This document shows, in pieces, positions 9,433 through 20,631 of a DNA stretch of 64,000 nt. A model generated the notes under the pieces. That model saw only the letters and a program-made list of their open reading frames with translations, ran no database searches and was not told the origin of the DNA. This DNA comes from Hyperoplus lanceolatus (taxonomy: Eukaryota; Chordata; Actinopteri; Uranoscopiformes; Ammodytidae), in the NCBI GenBank assembly GCA_026929865.2, contig CM049397.1:2913501-2977500 (forward strand), given 5' to 3'. Made by a program: the position numbers and the translations under genes. How positions within the stretch are numbered: the first letter of the stretch is position 1; every line of letters begins with the position of its first letter.

Positions 9433-12400
9433 GGGCCTATTTCAGGAAGGGTTGAGTCTCTGAGTTCAACCCTCCGCTCTGATTTGAGCAACTCTGGGTT
9501 ATCAGTTTCAGAACAGTGGATCAGCGTTGGGTCAGTCAACTCGGAGTCTGTTCACTCTGGGTTGAGCGCGTGCGTAAAAGCCATCGTCAATGGATCGCTG
9601 ATAACATGATTCACCATGGCAAAACAGAAGAAATAAATGCTTGATCCTTCTCCACGTCTAAAAAAAGAACAAATTCTCCATGTCTCCACTCAGAAATATT
9701 AATGAATGCGGTACGGGGAAGAATTAACGGGGATAATATCTCATAACTCTGATCTAATCACCTTGGCAATTCAGAAAACAACGGGGCAAACATGTTATTA
9801 TCAAGAGAATCATTACGTTTTCCGTATAAGAAGCAATACGTAGTCTATTTTAAAAAGTTACGCATATTAGCAGCAGCAAAAGTATTGAGCTTGTGCGGCA
9901 CTAAATGACTGACAGTGTTTTATATTCGTTGCATAATATGTTGGCAAGCTATAATCATCCGCAGTAAACAGACTGTCGCTCCTTTTAAATGGGGAGCGAA
10001 GGATTTTAACGTCAGACAAATTAGATGACAGTTTCCATTGCAGAGCCTGATTGATGTATTACCAGATCCCTTGTCCTCTAGTGATCACAGTTTAAATTAT
10101 TATATAATGTCTTTAGTCATATTAGGCTATTTAACAAGGCTCGTCTGTGACTTTTGGATCACACAAGTGAACAGCAATGATCGCGTGCAGCCGCAGAATT
10201 ACATTTCAACCTGACAGAAATCTGTTCAGTGGCACAGACTCCCGTTAATAAAAGAATAATGAGACACAACACAAATAGGCCAATTAATCTGAATGTGTAG
10301 CATGTTCACGCTGTGTCAGATGGCCACCTATATGAACGACACGAGGGCTAAGAACTAGGCTACTGATCAGATTAATACGATTTCGACTTGAAAAGGTCTA
10401 ATCTAAATGAAAAGCTAGTATCAAAAGGTTTATTAGTTATGTCCTATCAAACCCATATTAACCAACTTGTAGCACAATGCTTAAATTGTCTATTATTCCT
10501 TCATAAAGACGACTCTCCGCTCACCACAGTTCCTACAAGAGACGCGAACCCCGTCCTCTTTAATAGCGCTGGATTTACCCTCTTTACCGCCTGAGTTTTA
10601 CATTTATCGAAAGTATAATATTCAATATATACCACTGTGTTGAAAAGTGTCTATTTTATCAGCGCCACCTCATCCTAGGATGAGGCCGACCTCCTCTAAA
10701 CTATTAACCCTTTCTAATATTGCTTCTCAAAATACTTCTCTATGTTTTAGAATAAAGATTTCAATTCGCAAGGTATTGTTTGTAAGTTGTACGTAACTTA
10801 GTTTGTAAACCACCCTTCTAATGAAATAGAACAGATATACTATTTTCAGAATATAAACATCTAGTTTAATCTGGGAAGGTATTTATAACCTATTCTTTTA
10901 TTTTTAAAGATTAGGTATCAACATATTCTCTCCTTACAGAGAGGTTAATTGTATGAGGTTGTGTGTGTTTTAAATCAGTAATGTGCCGTTGTGTGGAATC
11001 AAAGTACTTACCTCCCCAGGGACGAAACCATCTCTTTGAAGAAAAACCCTATACCTAAAGTCCTTCTGTTCCAGTTATAAACTAATTCACAACTGAGGCT
11101 TTACAACATTTAAGGGATTTTATTTACAAAATACAAGAGAGTATAGGTATAATACATAAAATGACAAGAAAGGAAAAGAAAAGAGGTTGTATGCCTATAA
11201 CTCATCCAAGAGAGTTATTTTGACTTGGTTCTCGTTTCTAAATTTGTTGTAGCTCGTGAAACAATACCCAAACACTTGCGTGCCTGTAAGTATCATCTTA
11301 AGAGCTACAAAACTTCATGTCGTACAAGAGGTTAGACAGATACCTTTGTGCGCCTAGATAAAGAAAGGCATATCTCATTGGCTAAAAGTTCCACAAAAGT
11401 ATCTGTCTATTTTCCTGCAACTCAGTCCGTTTTCCTATTTATAAAAATTCTTGATCAAGTCATTCTTAGTGTCAAGAGGTTCAAAGATGTGTTTTTAAAA
11501 GACTTTGCCTCTAAGTACTTCGAAGTCCAAAATCTTTCAGAGTATTTTGGACTCACAAAGTTTTTCTTCTGCCTCCATGGTGGGAGACAGAGAGAGCTGG
11601 AACAGAGTAGTGTCTACAAAAAACTGGCCCAAAAAGCCCTGTCCTGCTCAAAACTTGCTGTTATATAGTGACTTGAAAAACCAATGAGACTTGTGAGAGG
11701 GAGGAGTGAAAAAGACACAGCTGCACGGGGGAGCCCCGGTAGCCCCCTCCCTCTACTCTTTCCTACTGTATGGCCATATAAGGTCCTTCCCCCTACTCAC
11801 TTCCTATGGCCCTATGGTCCGCCCCTTTCTATTCTGTTTCATTAAACATTTCCTACTTTTACTTATTGACAAAAAGAGATACAAATGTCACAATATATGC
11901 ACAAGTAATAAGTTGCATCAAGGTCACCTCACTCCACAAGATAAATGATCGATCAAATGTAAAATCATCAGGAAATAATAAAAACATCCCGATGGAGATT
12001 TGTATGTAGTGATTTAGCTTTAAACTGTACACGTTGTGATACTTCAGTCGGAGCTGCAGTGTTAAGTAACAACAAACTCATAGTTGGTCAAATCACCTAG
12101 CGAGCAGGTTAGATTCACAGCGTATGTTGCCGCTGTAAAGGACTCTTGAGTTGCGCTGAACCTGCTTCCTGGAACGGAAAACCCAGAGTTTCCACTAACT
12201 CAGAGCAAACATACTGAGTTGCCTCAAAACCCGCTTGCTGACTGAGGAAGGCCCGCTCAATCATGGCTGACTCGACCCATCCCCTGTACCCTGAGTTTAC
12301 TCTGCTGCCATCAGGGCGCAGATACAGGCTTCCACCTTGCCGAACTAACCACTGGAAGAAATCATTTATGCCTGCTGCCATCAGTCTGGTCAATGACCAC

Positions 12401-12555
12401 ATGTAAATTATGTGATCTGTTTGTGTTATTTGTTGTCTTATATGTTATATATTTGCCATCTTTCTCTACTGCTGGCTGTACAACAAATTGCCCCTCGGGG
12501 ATAATAAAGATACCTTGAACCTTGAACCTTGAACCTTGAACCTTGAAATAGGCCC
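9433..12555. mobile_element. Harbinger-like non-autonomous transposon
   Basis: A 3,123-bp element whose ends are GGGCCTATTTCA and TGAAATAGGCCC, flanked by CAG on both sides (9430-9432 and 12556-12558). A 3-bp CWG duplication with GGGCC ends fits the PIF/Harbinger superfamily. The subterminal regions are related inverted repeats rich in ACTCTGGGTT-like motifs. The right terminus has been split by a LINE 3' end (12241-12545), which leaves only about 12 bases of the tip outside it. No transposase or Myb-like protein is recognisable among the short frames inside. Confidence 0.75.
12241..12545 (+). mobile_element. LINE 3' end inserted in the Harbinger-like element
   Basis: The frame at about 12299-12406 reads LLPSGRRYRLPPCRTN and then NHWKKSFMPAAISLVN, typical of the C-terminus of Rex1/CR1-group LINE polyproteins, and ends in TAA. 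A 3' untranslated part contains AATAAAG and finishes in tandem ACCTTGA units (about 12515-12545). The insertion sits between the body of the host element and its last 12 bases. It is a 5'-truncated retrotransposed copy. Confidence 0.72.
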
Positions 12556-12558
12556 CAG

Positions 12559-12655
12559 CAGGTCCACTGATCTCTGTTTTTATGTGATTGGAAGATTAGC
12601 CTTTGGTTTTTATAAGCAATTGAACAGGTGTACCTAATAAAGTGGCCGGTGAGTG
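12559..12655. repeat. Fragment of a dispersed repeat
   Basis: It ends CCTAATAAAGTGGCCGGTGAG, a terminus that I recognise as common in fish genomes. Only one end is present and no coding sequence is seen. The family is not named here. Confidence 0.45.
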
Positions 12656-13955
12656 TAGTACTTCATGAAATACATTACACAGAAACTACCAGGACACAGA
12701 CAGACTACACAGTATACAATAATACATAACACTAGAACCACAGTACTCCTCTGCTCTGTTCTCTCCCCGGATACTTAACTTTTAACTAAACTTCTGACTA
12801 AGCAGAGGTACGTATATATGTTGTAGCTAACACTGTTGGCTGCAGTGTTTGAAATAAGTAAATTACACTGATTTGAAATTAGTCAATGAGCATGACCATG
12901 TTAACTTAATTAAGAGTGCTTTGTAAGCATAATAAAAAAGTATTGAAGAAAATGAAGCATTCATAATTCATACGTGAGTCTGCGTGATTTAGAATAAGAA
13001 GTGAATAAGAAGTGTATTTTCATACCAGGTTTGCATTACTATAATTTCCTTAGTGAATTTAAATGTAGGATTATTAGATCAAAAGTATTCAAAGCACTTC
13101 TTGATTGCGTTTACCTGCCGGCGATCTAAATTATATTTCTAACCAGCTGCAAAGACTTTGACTGGTAGCTAAAATCAAATCAAATACATTTTTATTTGTA
13201 TCACATTTTCATACTCAAGAGCAGCTCAAAGTGGCATACAGAGATTAAAACAGAAAAAGAAAAACAGCATATGAAATCAAGAGAAGCAAATTAAAAGAAC
13301 CCAACCCTCGATGAAACTTCTGCAACATCTGAATTATTAAAGGTGGAACTGCCTTTTCTCCTTCAACCCCTATTTCGCTACCTATTCCTGACAAAGCCAG
13401 CTTGTAGAAAACTTTTTTACAGTGAGAGCACTTTTATATCTCTACAGAACAGCTTTACAGTATCCACCGACAGTAGCGCTTAAACTAAAACCTGGACCAA
13501 TGTTAACAAGACAGTTGAATTATCTCTGCGATGCTCTAAAGCCTCCCCCCCTCCCCCCCTGTCCCCCCAATCCCTCGTCCCTGCAGCTCTGATTCATTCC
13601 TCATATATATCCATCAACTGACATGCAGGGAAAATGTCTTCAGATTCCCGCTCCCTCCACCTCCCTGTGCTCATGTTTCACAGTAAATGCCCCGCAGCTG
13701 TGATGTATTTGGAAGGGGTTGAAAGGAAGCTGCTCGAGTGTGTGTGATATGCAGCATCAAACCTGTCTGTCAATGTTGCACCCTTGATCCTCTTGTCAGG
13801 CTTTCTCATGGTATGGTAAAGTGATCACAGGGGGGCGAGCATTAGGAGCTGCGCACATTACATACTGTATTTGTCTTTATTTGGGGCCTCGCCACATCTG
13901 AAAAGAGGGAAGTCTCAAATGTTGTAGCCTTTTAGTTGTTGGAGATGTGTATGAA
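12656..13955. other. Intervening DNA with a short repeat fragment
   Basis: No gene seen. At about 13168-13260 the sequence resembles a widespread fish repeat with a CTCAAAGTG core, as does 28165-28260. A C-rich tract lies near 13545-13570. Confidence 0.5.
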
Positions 13956-14013
13956 TGAATGAATTTTTATTATTGTGTCGTAGTCCAAACAAGGACCCAT
14001 CCCCTTCGGGATT

Positions 14014-14281
14014 ATTTTATTTATTTTTTAAATAACCTTTATTTATACAGGTAAATCCCATTGAGACCGAAGACTCTTTTGCAAGGGAGACCTGTTTTCC
14101 TTTCCCACGTTACCATTCACACACCGATAGCAGGCTAACTATCGACATTCACACAAGGCAAGGTGGGTGAAGTGTCTTGCCCAAGGACACAACAACTATG
14201 ACACAGGTGGCAGGGCGGGAATCGAACCTCCAACCCTTTGATCATCGGCCAACCCGCTCTACCAACTGAGCCACAGTCGCC
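14014..14281 (-). mobile_element. tRNA-derived SINE
   Basis: On the minus strand the head reads GCGACTGTGGCTCAGTTGG. A polymerase III A box (TGGCTCAGTTGG, complement of 14262-14273) is followed by a B box (GGTTCGATTCCCGCC, complement of 14214-14228). The body contains TTGGGCAAGACACTTCACCC and the 3' end is AT-rich. It is a SINE and not a functional tRNA gene, since the rest of a cloverleaf is not present. It appears to interrupt an older repeat related to 62649-62710. Confidence 0.85.
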
Positions 14282-14595
14282 CAAAATTACAAGACGCCAA
14301 CAACTGTATCAAATTCAAATGATAACATTCACTCCCTGTAAATGGTGATCACAGTTCACGGTAGGACAACAAGGAAACAGACGCAAAGAAAAGAAAAGCA
14401 AACATAAAGATCTCATTTATAAGTGTTTTTTGTTCTCTTGGCCCAGGCCTTCTCCAGATGTGTGTGTGTGGGGGGAGAGGGGTTAATATACATTACAGCA
14501 GAAACAAATGATGCTTCCACCCAAAGTGGAAACATCTACCCGCATGCTTTCATTCTGTAGAGTAGCACATACTGCCTAAAAACACACCAACACTT

Positions 14596-14680
14596 CAGAA
14601 TCTGAATCCTTTATTGTCATTGTACAGTGTTACAACGAAATTGTAGCAGCATCCCAGTATACACACAAACACAAAATGTG
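14596..14680 (-). mobile_element. LINE 3' end fragment
   Basis: The reverse complement reads CAATTTCGTTGTAACACTG followed by ACAATGACAATAAAGGATTC, the 3' end typical of several fish LINEs of the CR1/Rex group. Only the untranslated tail is preserved. Confidence 0.55.
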
Positions 14681-14690
14681 AAAATAGTTG

Positions 14691-16687
14691 AAAAAAAAAT
14701 ATTTTACATTGGACTGACAGATCAGGTGGCCCCTGTCCTCCACTGGCTTGATTCTTTTGCTCCGATACCAAACCATTTATTTTTCACCTGAGCCATGTAT
14801 CTCAGGTGACACAATGTTTAACACCTTTGTTTTATATTTCAAACAATAGAGGGGTTATACTATTATTGTGTTCATAGTGCATTTCCCAAGATTAGGAAAT
14901 CACATTATTTATTTAGGAGTGATTCTGAGATCCCTCATAAATACTGGTCCTGGTGTTTTACGAGTGAAATAATTTAACCTGCCTGATCGTATTTTCCTTT
15001 AACTATTTCCCAGAGTTCCTTCCCAAAACAAACAGAAAACCCATCGCAAACTGTTTGCATCCAGTCACAGTTCTTCCTTTGGCGTATCCACTGCCCCAAG
15101 CTTTCTAGTCCCCGGCCCAAATGCACTGAGCCCAGATTCTTGAATTTCCTAGTGAGTAAATTATGCGAGGGCAAGATGCTGTTCAGCCATCCAAAACAGA
15201 GTCAACTACAGCGGAGACTTAAAAAGCAACTGCGATCTCAGAGGGCACAGCCAGTCAGGTCAACAGCTAGAAAAAGCAAGAAAACAGTGTATGTAAGATT
15301 GATCCAGCTGCTTAACATCATGGTGATAGGCCCCGGGGCAAATTCTTTTTTTGTGATTGATTCACACTCAAGCCCCAACCTCAGCGATGTTTACCAGCAT
15401 CCAATAAGGAAGTGACCAACATTGTAATACTTTCCGGTGGCCACTGGGGGTGGAACCAAGACTGAGCAATTTTTCTTTGACTCACTTGTTATACAGGCCA
15501 TTTTCAAAGTCTTATTAAACCTATTTACAGCCTGGTCCACAAAACCATTTTAGTCTGTATGTTTAGGTCATATCTCCATGACAACACTGAGGGGCGTGAT
15601 TTATTTTCTTCTAGCAGGCTAGTTGTTATTCTTTTGGAGGTTAAAATGTATTGGCGCGATCTCTTGAGTGACAGCTCTCCGCCCGTTGTCCCTCACTTTG
15701 CCTCGGAGGTATACGTCAGCTAGATGGGCGGATCCCCCTTCCCCCCGACGTGAGGCGGAGTAGAAATCTCACAAGATGGCGACACGCATAAACCAGGATT
15801 ATTGGATGCCATGTGAATAACTGAGGTCAGCATGGATATTACATCCATATTATATACTATCTATGTTCACACTGCGCTTGTGTACGCTCAGGTGGTTTCT
15901 ATGGTGCTGCAGCCAAGGCGCTCCAGTCGCCCTTTGTAGCGAAATTCAAAGTGAAAATGAATGACTGCCGGCTGCCACTAACTTAAATGAATCTTTCGGT
16001 TTGTGCACAGTGTTACAAGTGGACGGCCTTTTGCAAATGATAGGCTTTCTTCTCTGTTCTTTCACCGCGCTGCCCCAGAGTCACAAACGGAAGACTCTGC
16101 CAGAGAAGGAAGCGCAGCGATGTTCCGGTTTCTGCTTCAAAATAAAAGTCAAAATTCACTTGACGTTTAGCCGTTTTATGATTTGAATGTGAAGTTACAC
16201 TGTAGGAAATGTTCAGTTTGAATAAACAGTAACTTAACTGCAAGCTACATGTATAGTTTGTGGTGTTGTAGTGTTTTAGCCGACCCAAGCTATTTTATTC
16301 ACAAAAACAATACAGTTGTCGGACTTCTTCCTCCATGAGCCCCTGAAGGCTGCACCGGTTGCACCGTCAATATGTTTTTTTATTTATTTCAAATAAATAT
16401 AATAAATAAATAACATTAGGCTTTGGATACATATCAAGAAATCGTTATCAAGACACTCATTGTTAACATTTGTTGACAATAATAAAATGATAGAATATCA
16501 CCAAAATTATCATTTGAATTAAATAAGTAATAAAGAAATGCATAAATACACCTTCAGAAGTAATCACCTATTACAATTACTGAAGCTACATGCAGCTTTA
16601 AACCTGTATTGATCAATAGATTTCTATTAACAATGACATTTCTTTTTGTGGTTTCTGTGGGAAGATGGCTGTGTGTCACTTTGCATA
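14691..16687. other. Intervening DNA, no gene seen
   Basis: A dispersed repeat occupies 15433-15603 and is listed separately. A minus-strand frame at 14974-15174 has no recognised domain. A GC-rich patch with CpGs lies near 15660-15790, but no exon or promoter can be supported. Confidence 0.5.
15433..15603 (+). repeat. Dispersed repeat shared with 50874-51043
   Basis: This stretch aligns with 50874-51043 over about 170 bases, including TAGTCTGTATGTTTAGGTC and CTCCATGACAACACTGA. The copy here continues past the point where the other is cut by the duplication junction at 51043/51044. Family unknown. Confidence 0.7.
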
Positions 16688-16964
16688 CAGGTGAAACTCG
16701 AAAAATTAGAATATCGTGCAAAAGTTCATTTATTTCAGTAATTCAACTTAAAAGGTGAAACTAATACATTATATAGACTCATTGAATGCAAAATGAGATA
16801 TTTCAAGCCTTTATTTGTTATAATTTTGATGATTATGGTTTACAGCTAATGAAAACCCCAAATTCAAAATCTCAAAAAATTAGAATATTACATGAAATCC
16901 ATAAAAAAAGGGTTTTCAATACAGAAATGTCGGCCCTCTAGAAAGTATAATCATGCATATGTAC

Positions 16965-17288
16965 TCAGTACTTGGTTTTGGCCCCTTTTGCATGAATTCC
17001 TTCCACAATGCGACGTCGCATGGATGCTATCAGCCTGTGGCACTGCTGAGGTGTTATGGAAGCCCATGTTGCTTTGATGGAGGCCTTCAGCTCGTCTGTA
17101 TTGTTGGGTCTGGTGTGCCACCAGCAGATGACATGTTGCCTCAAATCATCACTGACTGTTGTAACTTGACACTGGTCATCAAGCAACTTGGATTTTGTGT
17201 CTCTCCACTCTTCCTCTAGACCGTGGGACCTTGATTTAAAAATGAAATGCAACATTTCATTTGTATCAGTGATGATTTGAGGCACCAT
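16965..17288 (-). pseudogene. Tc1 transposase C-terminal half, left arm
   Basis: The minus-strand frame ends with ITPQQCHRLIAS and KGAKTKY, which match the C-terminus of Tc1 transposases. It jumps from the TRPNN region straight to upstream central sequence, so the segment with the second catalytic aspartate and the glutamate is deleted. The upstream half is absent and the sequence turns back on itself near 17240-17275. Non-functional. Confidence 0.82.
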
Positions 17289-19049
17289 GTCATCTGCTGC
17301 TGTTGGTCCACTGTGTTATCAAGTCCAGAGTCAACACAGCCATCTACCAGAAGATTTTAGTGCACTTCATGCTTCCGTCTGTTGACAAGCTTTATGGAGA
17401 TGACAACTTCCTTTTCCAGCAAGATTTGGCACCTGTCCACAGCGCAAGCAGTGGCGTGGCGTGGGGATTTTTTTGAGGAAGCCAAGTGAGACAACACCTT
17501 TATTCTACATGTTTATTGGAAGGTGGGGGACAGAAAAGAGTAGGCTACGTCGCAGCTTGTATTTAATGTAACTACCAGAGCTATTATAGCGCCTGGTCAC
17601 TTTACCAGGACTTTCACACGCCTGTAATCTGTCCGACACCGCTCGTTCGCTCTCTTTCTCTCACTCACTCACTCTCTCTCTCACTCACACACTTCCTAAT
17701 TGTCTTATTAAATTATAATTTTTATTATAAATGCACCCCCCACCCCGACCGGAATGCACATCTAGCCGCTTAATGCCCAATGCAGATTCAAATTCATTCA
17801 CAATATAATTAGGCTAACATTTGAAGTTTCACATTCACGTGAGACACGACTCACACAATCAGTTGTAGGTGCTTGACATACACACATACTTTCTATACAT
17901 CCTTTTCGTTTAAGAACTAGGCCAAATGTTCATTATACAACACTAGCCTACTTAAGACAACCCAGAACAACTTCAGTGGATATACAGTAGGCCTACCAAT
18001 GCAACTTAATCAAGGCACATTCAGCAATAAAATAACACAAAACATAACACACATAGCTACACGGACAGTTAATATAAGGGAACAGTTAACCCGCGCCGGG
18101 AGAAGGTGTGTATTTTACTCACTATTTGTAGAGGAAGGCCATTAGCTGAAGATTGCCGCTAGCGACTCGGTGCGGACATAGTTCTCCTCACTGAAAGTGC
18201 GATAAACTTTCTTTCTCTCCACAAGCATTGGCCTGCCGTCAGATTTGATTTTTAATGGCTCCTCAATTGGCAGTTTGGTAAATTAATTTTTTACTAAATA
18301 CTCAAAATCTCCACCCTCCATAACTGTTCTTGCTAATATGATAACAATGCAAACATGCTAATCTCCCGCTATTGTTATTGTTGTTACATTTCAGTGACGT
18401 TGATAATGATGCTTTGATTTGACTGATGTGAAGCCAAGGGCCGAGTGGCTTCCCTTGGCACCCTCATGACACCCTCCTGACCAATCACAGGAGGGCAGTC
18501 TCAAGACAATAGCCTCACCTGATTGGTCAATCCTTCTTTCTTTTTTTCACTAAGGGATGCCAGCTCGGGCTGGCTTCCTCGCGGACATACAGTGTGCAGT
18601 TTCGTGTTTCGCCGCGTCTTCAGAATGTAACTGTAAAGGGGCGCTGTTTCGCGCATTGTGAAATGCTCGATGAGAGGAGAAAAATGGGGAAGAAATGACA
18701 GGAGCACAGCACCAAAGAATTACCGAAACTGTTAATATAAATGTTTTTATTGGATGACAACTACAGCCTAAAAAACAGGGAAGCCTGGCTTCTCTTGGCC
18801 TCCTGGAGAAAACGCCACTGAGTGCCAGAAACCACTAGTAACTGGTTGACTGACCATGGTATTGCTGTACTTGAATGGCCAGACAACCATCCTGACCTGA
18901 ACTCCATAGAGAATCTATGGGCTATTGTCAAGAGGCAACCTGGGCTCCCATAACACCTCAGCAGTGCCACAGACTGATTATCACCATGCCATGCCATGCC
19001 ACATTAATGCAACAACTCATGCAAAATGAGAACCCAGACCAAGTATTAG
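17275..19049 (+). pseudogene. Tc1 transposase C-terminal half, right arm
   Basis: Plus-strand fragments read KLYGDDNFLFQQDLAP with the second catalytic aspartate (about 17385-17440). After the hAT insertion they resume with WPDNHPDLNSIENLW and the glutamate (about 18880-18925), ending at TAG 19047-19049. Several frame breaks and stops lie within it. It is the same family as the left arm but in the opposite direction. Confidence 0.82.
17449..18820. mobile_element. Non-autonomous hAT element nested in the Tc1 hybrid
   Basis: A 1,372-bp element with CAGTGGCGT at the left and ACGCCACTG at the right; short similarity (GAAGCCAAG-like) continues inside the ends. The 8-bp flanks are AGCGCAAG (17441-17448) and AGTGCCAG (18821-18828), a hAT duplication with two mismatches. 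Removing it restores continuity of the transposase relic, which confirms the boundaries. No transposase inside. Confidence 0.85.
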
Positions 19050-19314
19050 ATGAATGAAAATACTTTTGAAAAGAGCGACATATCTGTATTATAGATAGGC
19101 TATTTGTTTTGATTGGCCTTATGGAATATTCTAATATTTTGAGGCGCTCGATTTCTGGTTTTCATGAGCTGTAAGCCGGAATCCTGTAACTTTAAACAAA
19201 AAATGCCTGAAATATATCACTATATGTCTAATATATCTAGAATATATGGAACTTTCACTTTTTTAATTAAATTATATTTAAAAAAATACTCTAATAATAT
19301 GAGTTTCACCTGTA

Positions 19315-20630
19315 CATGCTGTGAAGATGTGTTCAGAAAATGCCTGTAGTGAATCTGTTCAGTTTTGTGCTTGTTGCCGTTGTTAACCTCGAAATTCATA
19401 TGTGCTACTGTGGGAGAAGTAATCTTTTTCTTAATCATTCCTGTTTCCAACTCCTCACCCACTAGCACAGTTCAAAGGCCTATATGATTGTCTCCCACTG
19501 TGTGTGCAGTGGGGTGAATATACTGTGTGCAATAGGATGTCTGCTATAACTCCATTTCCTCATCTCCAGTTGAAGGTGCATTCAGGGCCCAATGTGAGGT
19601 AAGGCCATACTACGTTAATACATTTATTGCATTGAGCTGCCAGGAGTCAGGCTCTTATCAGCACCTCAGTCTTTGGCTCAAGGGGAAGAGGCACCATATG
19701 AGAATGCTTTTGCCTTACAATCTCCCAACTTTGATCCAATACTAGTCACTGCAGTTTTTATTGCCATTTGGACCAGATAGTGACAGTCCAGCAAAATTGA
19801 TAAAAGGACCCCCTGGTGTATAGAAGATATCAAGGAGTGTCAGTGCTATATTGATACGTTCATTTATCATTAATAGTGTATGAATATTTTAGTGTTTGGA
19901 TCAATTTTAAACGGTCTTGAAATCATAGTATAAATTAGTGGAATAAAACATTCATATCCTAAAAATGTCTAAAATTAACTATTTATTTTACCTGGCTGTT
20001 AACTTTGAAACCAACCATGATTCCTTTTCACTGGCTTAAAGAATGATCGTGCCTTTGTTTGTATGAAAATATTTTTTTCTGTATAGAGCGGTGTACTGTG
20101 CAAAGCATTCGTGATTAAAGAGACAAATGACAGTGGGTGAAGATAACCCAAGAGGTGAGGACACACACAGTTAAAATTACATTTTGAGTAATCATGATCT
20201 TCTATGTTCCAGAGGGTGATGGATTTCGCTCCTATGTACAGACTGAAATAAGGACGTGCCATGCTCTGCCATATTGAGAGAGCAAGTAAGCAAGCATGAG
20301 CTGCAGTTCATTTATTTTGAAGAAGGGGTACTTTATGATGTCAACATTTTTATTTTCAGCGTACTATCCCTTAAATATTGTCTAAACTCAGATGACAGTA
20401 AGAACGAAGAACAGTGAAGTAAACGACAAGCAGCTTCCACTATTCCATAAGAAAGCTCAGTCAATATAACTTGCCTACAGTATATGCTACAACCCTATCT
20501 TTTCTAAAATACAATTATGAACTTCTGATTTATTTTTTCCAATTAGTAAAAAGCACAATTGCTGCCTGGTTTATGTTCACATATTTGTTTATTCTATGTG
20601 TAAGTAAGTAAGAAAGTAAGTAAGTGCATT
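19315..20630. other. Intervening DNA, no gene seen
   Basis: AT-rich sequence without recognisable exons or bounded repeats. Several TAAG/TAAGT tandem units lie at 20600-20625. Confidence 0.55.
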
Positions 20631-20631
20631 G

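Larger units (their letters stand above)
16688..19312. mobile_element. Head-to-head hybrid Tc1-like element
   Basis: Both ends read CAGGTGAAACTC-like towards the interior and are flanked by TA (16686-16687 and 19313-19314). The left half carries the transposase C-terminus on the minus strand (16965-17288). The right half carries another transposase C-terminal part on the plus strand (17275-19049). The two halves meet near 17240-17275, where the same GTGATGATTTGAGGCA motif occurs in both directions. No N-terminal transposase sequence is present. The right half is split by a hAT element (17449-18820). Confidence 0.8.

Noticed and set aside
14214-14281. Possible tRNA gene on the minus strand
   Set aside because: A and B boxes are present, but the remainder continues into a SINE body with an AT-rich tail, and there is no complete cloverleaf.
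14974-15174. A 66-codon minus-strand frame resembling coding composition
   Set aside because: No recognised domain, no supporting splice sites and no second exon that I can identify.
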